From Siphonodentalium dalli (Eukaryota; Mollusca; Scaphopoda; Gadilida; Siphonodentaliidae), in assembly GCA_032622095.1 (NCBI GenBank), contig CP136064.1, positions 144,663,954 to 144,727,953 on the forward strand: 64,000 nt of DNA. Reading direction: 5' to 3'. Below the pieces are notes generated by a model. The model made no database searches, had not been told where the DNA came from, and saw only the letters and a program-made list of their open reading frames with translations. A program made the position numbers and the translations under genes. Shown piece after piece: positions 11,031 to 23,172 of the stretch; the first letter of the stretch is position 1; each line of letters opens with the position of its first letter.

Positions 11031-14000
11031 AATCTAGCGGATCAACACAGCCGGGTGACACGAGCCACATGGCAGTTTGCGCTCCAAAATACACAAAATA
11101 ATATTCGCTTTTGAAATTTTCCCGGTATCAAAATAGGTATACATAAATAACCAAACTACCTTTCCAAGACCAATATATGTCCCATAAAGATGCATTCAAG
11201 TCATGAAAATTACAACAAAATCGAAATGTTTGGGTCCCGAACATTTTTTTTCCAACCTGCCATTTTGGATGATGCAATAACCACCAACAACAGCCGAGGA
11301 TTTCCGGGTGTATTCGTAAATAAGCTTCCCCAGCGTCTTATAATTTCCGGTACGCGATAGAGGTGTTTCAATTTAATTGTATATGTGTCCCTGTGAGAAA
11401 ATGGTCTCTGTTGACAAGCATTTAATGATAGGACGGTCATCCTGATTTATCCGAGTCGTGGCGATGGTGCGATTGGGGGGAGGGGGTTCAGAAAGGAACA
11501 TAATATTACTTATACATGTATAATAAGTAATTATGTTGAGATGCATTTGTATTTAAATTTCAATCCAACATCATTATCATAGTATATTGCATGATTTGCA
11601 GTATATGTTGAATATATATTTGTTATAGAATATAGGAATGGGTTGCCAAGTATTAGATCATGTCATGAATATATACTCTGGCTACCGTAGATATCATATT
11701 CAACCAGTTAAAACTATGGGAACGTTTTAATGTTCTGATGGAGAACTTTATAGCATTGAAAAAAAAACAACTTAGTGACTATATATATTTATTTATTACT
11801 TGTTCCTTCATAATATATTTCACAGAGTTGGGATCTTCGTGAACTACGAACACAGCGGAATACACTATTTACTGAGGAACGATATTAACTAAGAATATAT
11901 TAGCTGCACTGGTTTTTTTTAAATGTTTATAAACTTCCCTATCTGAACATGAAAAATTTCACATTACTTGAACTGGTGTAGAATTATCTCTACGGGCGTA
12001 GCCAGGGTAGCGATTCATGATATGATCTAGCTAAGTATATATGCATATAGTTTTTCACAATTTACGTAGATCCGTCCATTGCATGTTTATATGTTGAAAT
12101 CAACTGTAGACAAGATAGACAGGCGGGGGGAGTGTGTACACACACACGTAGCATTGGAGCTGTGTTAATTATCTACATGGATTAACTGTTTTGAATATAT
12201 TTTTTTAATACGCGGAAAAATTAGATATCATATGAAAGTAGAAGATGTGAGCTTTGTGTTCTGCACTGCTATATAATTTGAAAGTTGTGTCGTGGGAACG
12301 GCGTGTAAACAATGTAGACACATTTTGAGGAAAAATAATTTAAAACAAATTTAATCCTATTCTACTACTGAAACCGATGGTGAAGACGCTGTTTTTGTGT
12401 GTTATTTTTCATGTCTATTTTCTAACTATTCCAATATCAAATGGGGTAACAGGTGTGATATATGGCCAAGTTGGTACAGACATTCTACTTAATTATATGG
12501 TTTACGATTAAGCATTGTTTGTTTATATTTCATTTTATTACTAACTTGGCGATAGTTGGTGCACCTAAAGCCACCTATCACAGAAAATCAGCATTTTTCA
12601 ATACCAATTATTGTCATCATTGATGCCATTTTGAATAGAACATTTTGCTCTAAGCGGATTTATCGGATTTTGGATATGTTATAGAGGATATGATTATTAT
12701 TCCTCTTCAAAATGGAATAAAAACCAACTTAGCCCGAATATTTGATAAGTCAAAACTTTTATCGACGAGACTATATTTTGTTTTTTCAATATTTTCCCCT
12801 GACCTGGAGGTCTTACATGTTTGCCCTTTTCCCACATTTCGTCTTGTGACTCAGAGGCAGGTGGTTTTAATTAAACTGATGGTGAAATAAAATAAACGAA
12901 TTTTGAGTGCTCCAAGTAACCTATATGTACTGGTTGTGTCTATGTATATAGACTCTAAATTCCACACGGATGCCAGTATGTCACCAGGGAAGTGACAGTC
13001 TTCAATATCGTTCCTTTTTATTAGCGGTAGAAACATATTTTCCCAATTTTCATTTCGGTCCTAAATTAGTGTTTCTCTGGCTTCGGGGGTTAACAAAATA
13101 TTAGACTTGAGTCGATGACCCCACCCACCAAAGCTCAGAGTGAACAGATATTGATTGTCGAAGTTTGTTATTCTCGAGATGTGTAATAATATGTGGCCCA
13201 GAAACACGTGGTCAAACGGGGGGTCTCGGACAAAATTGCGGATGCATAAGATGGATAACTCAAGTCAAGTGGTAATACGGTAAATTTTTGTGATACTGTT
13301 CTTTAGTGATTATACGGCCATATTTTGTTGAACAAAATGTTGATAAACAACAAGTTTTGGGAAATTTGATACTACAGTTGACAGTGATCTAGCATTAATA
13401 TGTTGTTGCAATACATAGATTCTGATAACTAAAGCGTATTTTGAAGAAAAGTTGTTGCTGTTGTATCTTGATGGTATGGGGACCGTCTGATCGGATTGAG
13501 TACCTTTAAAAAGAACCACGGAATTTATCTAACTGCAGTTCATCGACACACTCAACTGAAAATTATTGCCTACAAAATTGCGATTAGAGTATATGTGAGA
13601 AAAATCAATGTGTTCCAAGGATCAATGTAAATGACTAAAATTCATGTTGACATTGTGTATCAAACTGGAAAACCGTTATATCGTTACATCCTTGTCAATA
13701 GAGGTTATTATTCTCGCATGGACAAATAAGATCCAACGGAAACACATTATCGCGTACCAAAAATGATAGAGACGCTGGGGAAACTTGAAAAATATTACGT
13801 CACAAACATGGCGATATCGAGAATGCACTTATTTCCGAAAACGCACGAGCGCTGCCAGCATCACTCGGAAGATCGGCTGATTAGAAAATTTAACCGGAAC
13901 AGAGAAACGATATCAAATTTACGCAAAAGCGTGTGTCATTGTCGAATATAGGACCGTCGCCACATGCAACTATGGAACCTGGTTTGATTGTATGGTGCTC

Positions 14001-14789
14001 ACATGGTAAACTTAGTCAAATAATACCGACCCATTACGACTTGTTGGGTTGTTTACTTAGATGATTGCACACATATGTACATTATCTGATATTTGTGATA
14101 ATCGAATGCTTGCATATATGCTTTCGGTCAGATACATATAAATGTTCCACACATATTGTACAATGTATCCTGGGGAGAAATAACAGAATCATGAATATTT
14201 GACATATATCAGATAAGTAGCTGTTCCATTGCAGAAAATTGGCGATGGTGCGGAGGAGCTGCTACTTATTGTTTGTGTTAAAAGTAATCAACGGCTACTA
14301 TGTTTCTCGAGAATGTCTTACATACACCTGTAGCGTATATACTCTATTTTGATCTGATAAGCTTTGTGTAGTCTGAGTGGTCTTGTGTGGGTAGTCACTG
14401 GGTGGACCAACTAATTCCGCGGTTACGGCTGGTAACATGTGACCAACGAGTTGTCATCCCGTTGGTTCAAATGGATCAGCATCAGCATAAGGGACAACTT
14501 TAGTATGGCAAGCATCATTATAATGCCTGAGCAACTGAGTATATGACATTTTGAACACGACTTCTAACTGTGTGGCTTTCTAATCCTTGTACTTGAAATT
14601 TCATCTTTGTAGAATGGCCTACATTGCTCCATACTGATATATAAATTGGATGATATAGTTTTATCCCATTCGGGTACTGTATGTGAATCTAATAGTTGTG
14701 TACGTGTGACGGAGAATCGTGCGATACCTACAGTGTTAGACCAACTTTCAGGCATCCAAAATTCATGGGACTCACATTTACCATTATCA
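11031..14789. other. Central region of the 7.6-kb element
   Basis: Moderately AT-rich DNA with no recognised gene, repeat family or RNA. Open frames are short (about 75 residues or less) and without family resemblance. Confidence 0.4.
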
Positions 14790-16659
14790 TTTAAAGCATT
14801 AGCATTTACAAATTAAGGGTCAGTTTTGATAATATTCTACCTGTTCCAATCAAACGCTGAAAGTTGATTCTGTGCAACATGCTTGGGTGAGCTCCAAGCA
14901 ACTTGATATTATTTCAAATGACCAATGCCTTGTATGAAGTTAAATACTGAATGCATATAATGTGTTTAAATATATTGTGATAGCAACGTGAACCCTGGGC
15001 AGCCGATAAGATATAAAATAATATGGAAGCGAAGGCATATATATAACTCGCCACTACTCAGACATACATGGTTTTAGTACGTTAGCAGGACAATAATTAA
15101 ACTATTGGTCGTCAAATGTGTATTCAATAAAATAATTAATACACCTGCAACCGTGTATATCAAGCGTAGAATTAAGTACTGCTAAGCAAATACTCAAATG
15201 AACTGCTTAAGTAAATAAGAATAAATATACTTGTTATGTCAGGTTTGTTTGAGATTTGTTTCGCTTATTTCAATGGAACATCACTCCACTGAACGCGGAA
15301 ACCAATGACCCCAATACGCAATTAACAACATTGACGAGATATATAAACTAAGTTGTCCATCGTTTGCATACCCGCACTTAACAGGATTTAAAAAATGCTG
15401 TCATTGCTTGACGGCTTATGTAAGCGGGTCTAATTTATAGCCATTACCATGGGATATGTATATTTAGTCGGCATTGTAGCTTCAATTCTTATTGTACTAA
15501 TATAAAAGTCAGCAGTTTCATAATCAAGCAGAACATTGACTTGTATACTACAAAATGGATGTCAGGTTGAAACACAGTCCCATTGTGGCAATTTGGTATT
15601 GCATGTCGATTTTGAGAAAAAAAATGAGCATTTACTTTCTCAATGCCAATAGTTTTATCGGATTCGAATCAGATTATCCACAGTTATATATATGCACGAA
15701 CGAATAAGCTTCAAAACTCATAACATGCAGATGCTATTGCAACGCACAAGCCGGTAATTTTATAGGAACATTTTGAGTTTTATGGCCGCCATTTTGGTCT
15801 CCATCATCGGTTTTACGTAACCAGTTGCCTTAAACATATTATGATACAGCCTCTATGAAATAAAGATCAGTTACAATAAAGCACTTGTGATTTCCAGTCC
15901 GGTGTGCACACTCGTTGTGTACAGTGCCAATATAAAACTTGGCGTCCATCTTGGACACCATCTTGGATTTTATTACCTTCCTAATCTAGGATTTGAATGA
16001 AATCTTACATTCTCAGTGTCCCCTGATTGATCTGCCCTGTAAAACACTATAAAATGTGCATTGTCGATGTTTTATTGGACACAACCTGCATGGATGCATT
16101 TAAGTGGATATTTGTGAAATTGGGGTGAGGGTTAAGTTTTTGTTGATTAGTTTACCAATTACAGATATATAATACAGGTAGAAACACCATTTTGTAGGGA
16201 ATACCCTTCCATTTCCAAAAATAAATAACTTGAAAGAATTTGACAGATATGCTATATTTGCACAGAGTTGACGCACGACACTTTGTCTGAATCGCCATGA
16301 ATTTTTGATGCGTCATGCTACATATTTTAACATGACGTCACGAAATCCAAACGAAAGCAAAAAACAATGTCGAATCTGATTATTAAAGTGTGAACATTAG
16401 CCCCATAAATTGCAAATATGTTTTCATTCTTTCCTATTTTGATGCCCGGTCAGCCGGTTGTCTATTGCCTGTCAAACAGCTGAAAATGTGTCTATTTTTC
16501 AGTAGGGTACCGTATGAAACATAGCGAAAATGCACATTTTGTCACCTATTTCGGCTCGCGCCCTCTGAATTCGAAAACTAGAGTAATTTTCCCATAAGAA
16601 AATGATGGTCGCATAAATTTCCCCAATGTGCGACGGTCACCCCCCAGCTCCGCCTAGAC
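14790..16659 (-). repeat. Right inverted arm of the 7.6-kb element
   Basis: Reverse-complement partner of the left arm, with distributed substitutions that suggest an old insertion rather than an assembly artefact. Confidence 0.7.
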
Positions 16660-16679
16660 TAAATGGATTGAGACGACAT

Positions 16680-17080
16680 TTGTATGTTGTAATGACATAT
16701 GACACTCCTCGGATGCCTTGGGATACTAGTTGTGTGGCATGGGGTACATATTGGATGCCTGCCACTCATGTGGTTTCGGACACATGGTGGATGGTTTGTT
16801 TTTCTCATTTGACTGTTATGGACACTCGTTGGATAGTTTTGGATACCTGTTGGATGGTTTTGGGACACACCTATGTGGTTTTGAATATCGGTTGCAAAGT
16901 CTGGAGCACTACCGGTGTGGTTTGGAAACATGACACCAGTTGAGTCTACATCAGTCTCTGTGGCTTGGGAACTCGTTTGGTGGATTGGGATACCCCTTCG
17001 ATGGTTTGGGACAATATTTGGATGTGGGCGCACTCATTAGATAGTTTGGGACACTCATTTGATGCACACTGTATTTTGAA
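16680..17080. repeat. GGTTTGGGACACT minisatellite, right of the 7.6-kb palindrome
   Basis: About twenty degenerate ~21-bp units (for example GGTTTTGGGACACACCTATGT and TAGTTTGGGACACTCATTTG) lie in the same orientation as 8830-9024. Long open frames here exist only because the repeat lacks stops. Confidence 0.75.
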
Positions 17081-17549
17081 ACTAGTTGAATGCTCTGGAA
17101 ACTCATATGTTGGCATATATGACTACATAGTGGCTGTATATTTATTCGATATCATAAGATTTAGTAAAAAAAACCACTTCAATTGTTTATATCCGACTGC
17201 CATTTTCGCTCTCATTTTGAAAACTTTTTAGACACTGAATTGTCAAATCCTAGGGATATGACTTATTATAACGATTGTGATTTGCCATTTTATAGTTTTA
17301 GAGTCAAGTAATGCACGAAATGGTAGGCATATGCTATTTTTGTTGCAGGTTTCTGTCACATTAATACATTTAGAGGACATTGAAGTGATTGGTAGTACAC
17401 TCCAGGAAATGGCCACCATATTGCCTGATACATACATGGCCACATGTTAGCATCAAAATAGTATGAGCAGATATCCTTACAAAAAAAAAAATGGAACAAG
17501 TTTTTAATACTGGGGCCACAGTCTGGGGGATGCACGTTGGCTTCCCAGA
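17081..17549. other. Unassigned sequence
   Basis: Nothing recognised. Confidence 0.35.
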
Positions 17550-18190
17550 CAAAAATTCCAATTTTCAGCATTTTTTTTGCATATTTTCAGCATTTTTATC
17601 CAAAATTAACGACTTTCTCTTCATGAAACACATGGACATTTTGGATATGTTATTATTTGGTCACATTTGGCAGTCAAGGAACTTGACTGAGCATTTATGA
17701 TTGGCAGATTTGTTTATTAACAAAATTCCAGTTTTCACCATTTTTTTTGTTTTACATATTCTAGTGTTTTGACCCAAAAATGACGAATTTCCCATTCTGG
17801 AATTCATGGGGATTTTGGATATGTTATTATAGTCCCACTCAAAAACACCAAAAGTTATTGCATAGCAAATTTGTTCACAGTTGGGCGTTTCTTTCCATCA
17901 GTTTGACTGGACTAATAAGGAACTGCAAAATTGATACAAAAAGCCAAAAATGTATTTCAAAGATATATAGAAAAATTTTCCCAAAGCAAATTTTGTATAT
18001 ATTGTTCCACAGATTCTGCCCGACAAAATAGCACTAAAAACAGAGTGTTACCAATTTTATATAGATTCACCTTAAAATCCGAGTCTCGACCATAAAATTA
18101 CAATTTTCACCATTTTTTGTTTACATATTCCTGACTTTTGACCCAAAAATGACGACTTTGTGGGGATTTTGGTTATGTTATTAATTGGAT
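17550..18190. repeat. Diverged tandem units, ~175/368 bp
   Basis: Blocks AATTTTCACCATTTTTTGTTT, then GACCCAAAAATGACGA, then GGGGATTTTGGATATGTTAT, recur near 17565, 17733 and 18100. The GACCCAAAAATGACGA blocks at about 17770 and 18138 are roughly 368 bp apart, like the units at 2360-3460. Confidence 0.6.
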
Positions 18191-18288
18191 ATAGTTACAT
18201 TCAAACACAGCACAAAAGACATTGTATATCAATTTGTTCATTGCTTGGTGATTCTTTCCATCAGAATTAGAAATTTGTGTTCAAATTT

Positions 18289-18555
18289 AAGTTTTACGAA
18301 TAACTGAACCTAATTGATATACTGTTAGGAATTTTCCTTTATGGCAAAATTGGACTCGCCCTGGTGTCGCGAAGCAGAACCAGCCAATCAAAATTTTTAA
18401 TCTGCTCCATGTGACCAACCATCAGGTATACTACAACTGTGGATGATACCATTATCAGTTTCTTTACTGGCGATGAAATAAACCGCCTTGAACGTTCAAC
18501 CCAGAGAGGTGGACAGGGTTGGTATATTAATTAGGTTCAGTTATTCGTAAAACTT
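18289..18555. mobile_element. 267-bp MITE with ~32-bp inverted ends
   Basis: The left end AAGTTTTACGAATAACTGAA continues through CCTAATTGATATAC. The right end is its reverse complement with one mismatch in about 34 bp. TTT adjoins both ends, so a TTT target duplication is possible. The interior has no coding capacity. Superfamily is unassigned. Confidence 0.75.
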
Positions 18556-18568
18556 TTTTACTTTTTAT

Positions 18569-18910
18569 GTTTACCCATACCATAGTATGGTAAACATAGT
18601 GTCGTTGCCTGGATTGACCACTCGTCGTTCGTCCGTCTGTCCGTCTGTCTGTCCGTCGACACTTTACGAGTAATGCGATAACTCAAACATTTTCTATCCG
18701 ATCGAAACCAAATTTTGTATATGGGTTTCTCAGCCCAAAATACAGATCGAGTTCGAATTTTCAACTTATAATTCACGCATTCTGCCATATTAAACTCAAA
18801 CATTTTTTATCTGATTGGAACCAAAATACAGATCGAGTCCGAATATGGGTATGATCCGATTAATTTTAAAGGAGTTATGACCCTTTTTCGAGAAAAAAAA
18901 TTAAAAAAAA
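18569..18910. repeat. TCCGTC-type repeat element fragment
   Basis: Opens with a hairpin around CATACCATAGTATGG, then TCGTCCGTCTGTCCGTCTGT-like repeats, then two units containing AACTCAAACATTTT, CCGATCGAAACCAAATTTT and CAGATCGAGTTCGAA. Same family as 6892-7568. Confidence 0.6.
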
Positions 18911-20859
18911 ATTGTAATTTTTTTAGATTTAGCTCCTTGCTAAATTTAGCATATACAAATATTAAATTTTGTTTGAACTTTAAATAACAATAAAAAAAAA
19001 AATTGACACTTTCATTTATTTTAGTTTTATACGATTAATTAGGTGTGATATCCTGTTTTGAAAATATGAAGATTTTATTGCAATAGTTTCATGTAATATA
19101 ATGATATCAATAAATTACCATGTGATCATCCAACATCCAGAGTATATGAGAGGATTTTTATAGATGTTGTCATTCCAAGTGAAATCTGTTATGAAATGAG
19201 TGATGACATATGATACAGAGCTCTGGTGGGTCAAGCAAGATAAACAACGCTGGTGGCTGGCTGTTTGTTTATTCTAACTGTCAAATTGATTAATGGCAGC
19301 ACAAGACTGGTGTTTTTCCTATTCTTGAAATTTCATTACAGGGTGAGATAAGGGCCCCCCTCACCTATATAAGTGTCTTCTAAATTCCATTAATTTGCTT
19401 CAAAAATAATTAACCCTTTCCAAGGTTTCCATAGACACATGCTATAATGTACATGGACTCTTCCTCATATCTCTTAATATCTATTGGGTATCTTTGCACG
19501 CTATTCACTTCTATCAATTTTGGTATTGACTGATTAATTGATTTTTGAAAAATATATTAACCCTTCAGACACGTGCTTTCAATTTGAAATTAAAACAACA
19601 GCTGATAGCCAATATGATTTATCTATGCAATGGGAAACAGGCAGATAAATATACATGACTATTGTAAGTGATGACTTGTTTTGAAAATCAATATGGTAGA
19701 TGTTAGTATTTCCAGGAACCTTATTTTCCCATTTGTTCACATTTTCATGGTTGATTGAATTTTAGGGGCCACAGAGCACTTTAATAGAAGATTAACATTG
19801 AAGGTTGTGGCTTTTAGTTCCCAATCTACTTGTAAAACATTGTAATGTGTGAAACCATTCAAATGAGAGCTAACTTACTTTCTTTTATATGAACGATTTA
19901 GTGGTCATAGGGGCCAGCATCCCGATCATATTATGTCTGTATAACATTATATAGATAATACTTTTGAATTGTATAAACTACATATATTTTTGAAAACCAT
20001 ACACCCCTGTTATGAAACACTTAATCTTATTTAATACACAGGTCAGATCTGATTTTATATCTGTCCATGTTTGATAAACAAATAACTGGGGAGAATTGGG
20101 GAAGTGGGGGGGGGGGGGGTAATTAAAGTACCATTTAAATACGAGATGGAATCCCCTACATATATGTCGTTCTAAGCAATTATAATTTCTCTTTAGAAGT
20201 GAATAATCAATTTTGAATATCTGGCATGTCAAAAGTGGCAAAGATAGGGATTTATCATTTTTGCTTCCAGTGAGTTAACTTAAACTCCTAAACATGTCCT
20301 CCAAAATCACTAAACCATTGGATCTCACAGTGAGAGGTCCTTGTGTGAATAGGGACAGAGTTATGAGATTTAAAACTACTCCTCCCCAACCCAAATACTT
20401 TAACCCTTTCTTAAGACAAATTATTTGAGCTTTTGATTTCAAGTTGGGTACTGATATATGGATTAATTCCTGTGATCATATCTTTGACAAATTATCAGTT
20501 ATGGCTAGTCGCTATCGCCAAGGTATGGGTTAAACATCTGCCGATCGTGATCGGCCTCTCGTTACTTCATAAAAGTAATTAATATACATGTACCATTATA
20601 GTGTAGTGACTTAGCGCTTTTGTTGGAATGGACTGGCCAAAAGTGCCATTTTTTTATATTATGTGTGCTCTTTCAGAAAGTGAACTAGAAACAGATTTCT
20701 GATCAATATTAACCCTTGTTTCAGTATATATCCAAAATGGCCACCAATTTCAATCATTATTTCACAGTGTTGTTCCAACTGGTATAAAATTTAAGGCACA
20801 TGCCTAATAAAGGCGTCATTCCACCCAGCATTGTCATATTTTGAAGATAGTAGCAACCC
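18911..20859. other. Unassigned AT-rich sequence
   Basis: No gene or clear repeat was recognised, apart from a run of 14 G at 20106-20119 and an ATCCAAAATGGCCACCAATTT-like block near 20730 that resembles the arm motif of the fold-back elements. Confidence 0.4.
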
Positions 20860-21850
20860 AGACTGACCCAAATTTTAAATTTATCACTTTTTGGACCAAA
20901 AACATGAAATTTTGTCATAAAATCATTCTCGTTTCAATTATTTCGGAGTAATAAACGGACAATTTCTCAAAACTGCTTTAGTGTAGATCAAAGGTTAAGA
21001 CCTTAAATTCAATGTATACTGCAAACAAAATATTCAACATCTAGGACAAATCCGTAACCATATTTTAGAAATTTTTGATTATATTACCCCTCACCCCAAA
21101 AATCATATGAAATTTTGTTTTTGTGATAAACATCCGATAGAACATGGATGAGAATCTATAAAAGACACTATTCAATCACATTTCTAAATTCTGTAATGGC
21201 AATAATTACATACACAATGACCAAAGTTGAAATTTAAAACTTTTTCGCCTAAACAGATGCAATTTTGTAAGAAATCCTCGTCATTTCAAATATTTTGGTT
21301 CAATAAATGGTCATTTACTCATAGGATATTTGCAATAGTTCACAATGTTTGGTCTTATAGCATTTGGACAGATATATTGAAAACAATTAATACATTTTAT
21401 GTGGCTAATATGTAACAACGTTTCAGAAAATTTGGTTTATGTTACCCCCTCACCCAAAAAATCACGAAAATGTGACTGTTGTAAGGATTCAAAAATCTTT
21501 GGTTAAATCTTATAAAGTGAGTTTGTCGATCGCAATTCGTCATATATGATAATGTAACAACCTCATTGTCAGTATAATGTTGAAATTTACAATTGTATGC
21601 CTAATAACAATTATATTTGATCATTTCAACTATTTTCAACCAATATAAGGGAAATTTCTCAAACATTTCCCAAGATAATATACAATATGAGGTCTTAAAA
21701 GTTTCGAAAATGAATGTCGAATACAACACATATAAAGGCGTATACATGTAATGTCTTGGTGAAATTTAAAAAATCTATTATACCATCAATGGATATATTT
21801 GAAGGTATTGACCCAATATAATTGACTTATGCAATCTAGCATACAAGAGG
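20860..21850. repeat. Three diverged ~357-bp tandem units
   Basis: Blocks like GAAATTTTGTCATAAAATCA, TTTCAAATATTTTGGTTCAA and ACCCCTCACCCCAAAAATCA recur; the last occurs near 21084 and 21441. The third unit (about 21600 onward) is also the outermost part of the left arm that pairs with 34290-34635. Confidence 0.6.
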
Positions 21851-23172
21851 GGTGTATATATAGATATGTATTTCAGGTCACAACTTTAAATTGTCCATCA
21901 ATAATACACATGACATAAAGATGGCCTATCTTTGTTTATACCAGGCTTGTCAAAGTACCGCCGGTACCAAGGTAGTCGGTACCGGTACCGGTACTGCGTT
22001 GGAACCGCGGTACCGGTACTGGTGTTGTATAGTTTATTCCACTACATATCACACATTTAAAAGAGTATATTCTAATGTGGTAATTACTGGTAATGTATGG
22101 CACTTTGTGCCAGTTTTTGGTGATTGTTGTGGATGACAAATACAACCATGTATCCTAATGCACGTATGCCACAGCAGCCACACATACATGTGTGACATAC
22201 ATGCATTTTAATAGTATAGTCTGAAATAGTTGGATTTATCACCCACAACAATCACCTGAAATGTGCCATAATTTAGGCAGCCTGATAGGTGTTAGAACTT
22301 TTATGTTTAGGGCTTCAGACGCTCAAATACATACATCGGAAAGATGGGTATATATGACAATTTAAACTGAAATAAATTTTATGTACCTGCATGACTGCAA
22401 TCCCCAACTGTAAGTTATAATGTAACACATATTGAGTAAATGGCACATATATACATTGTTGAATAAAATGATAACAGCTTCAAGAATCGGCATCCGCCGC
22501 CGCGTGCTTGATCCGTTGACACATAGTAGCATACCATAATGCAAGCGGCAGTTGCGGCACACTTAAAAGAGCAAAGTTCCTTCAATTTTAATCAATCTAT
22601 ACTGATCTATTTACTGTTTTTGGCGAGTACCGAGAACCGTCGGTACTGAGTATCAGAACCGGTACCGTTGAAACAGCCAAGTACCACCGGTACCGGTACT
22701 GGTACCGGTTGACAAGCCTGGTTTATACTATTTTCTTAAATTCATGTTTGTTATGTTATATAACTATAATGTTCACAGTCTGATAATATAGATAGATAGA
22801 TAGCAACTTATAGATTGTCATGTTATAATCACCGGTGCCTATGTTTATACGTTGAACAAATATTTTAGGCATTCTTAATATCACAATTACATCTACATAA
22901 CTCTGTGCATGGTAAATCATCTTTTGCACATGTGCATGTGTTACAGAAATGTATCTGTGATCGCGGGATAATATTTCCATGCCATCCAGAAACTTTTATT
23001 GCCCTTCCATTTTGAGAGTTTCATGTATATCACTTTATTATCACATATAACATGTTCTGTTGCTTTATTTGTCAGGAATTCAAATAGTTCAAGCTTATAC
23101 TCAGAATCACGGAGGAAGTCGTTCCATTTTTTCGGAATCTTAGTTTGGGCACCAACTTTTATCCAAGACCTG
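21600..23172 (+). repeat. Left arm of a large inverted repeat (structure G)
   Basis: Reverse-complement similarity to 33291-34635 is strong. For example, 21640-21930 matches 34290-34630, 22740-22950 matches 34090-34280, and 22950-23172 matches 33400-33730. The arm is interrupted by the hAT-like element at 21942-22720 and continues after the insertion 23173-25551 into 25554-25656. A stretch at 33735-34095 in the other arm has no partner here. Confidence 0.75.
21942..22720. mobile_element. 779-bp hAT-like MITE with GTTTATAC duplication
   Basis: Ends are CAGGCTTGTCAA and TTGACAAGCCTG. The 8-bp target duplication GTTTATAC lies at 21934-21941 and 22721-22728. Both subterminal regions are rich in GGTACCGGTACC palindromes (21958-22015 and 22640-22712). 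An 8-bp duplication with CAGG-type ends is the hAT signature. No transposase is present. The sibling arm near 34275-34305 shows the same site without the insertion. Confidence 0.85.

Larger units (their letters stand above)
9027..16659. mobile_element. 7.6-kb fold-back element with ~2-kb inverted arms
   Basis: The ends are GTCTAGGC (9027) and GCCTAGAC (16659). TA follows on the right; the left flank reads TT. The first 40 bp of each arm align as GTCTAGGC then a GGGGGGTGACCGTCGCACAT block. Arms pair for about 2 kb with substitutions and small indels: for example 9060-9190 with 16490-16625, 9870-9920 with 15780-15830, 10400-10490 with 15240-15350, and 10775-10860 with 14950-15050. No transposase or other protein family is recognised in arms or centre. 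The ends resemble those at 38613 and 39359 (GTCCAGG next to TA). Confidence 0.75.

Noticed and set aside
16626-17033. Overlapping 105- and 124-codon frames on opposite strands
   Set aside because: Same minisatellite effect as at 55487.
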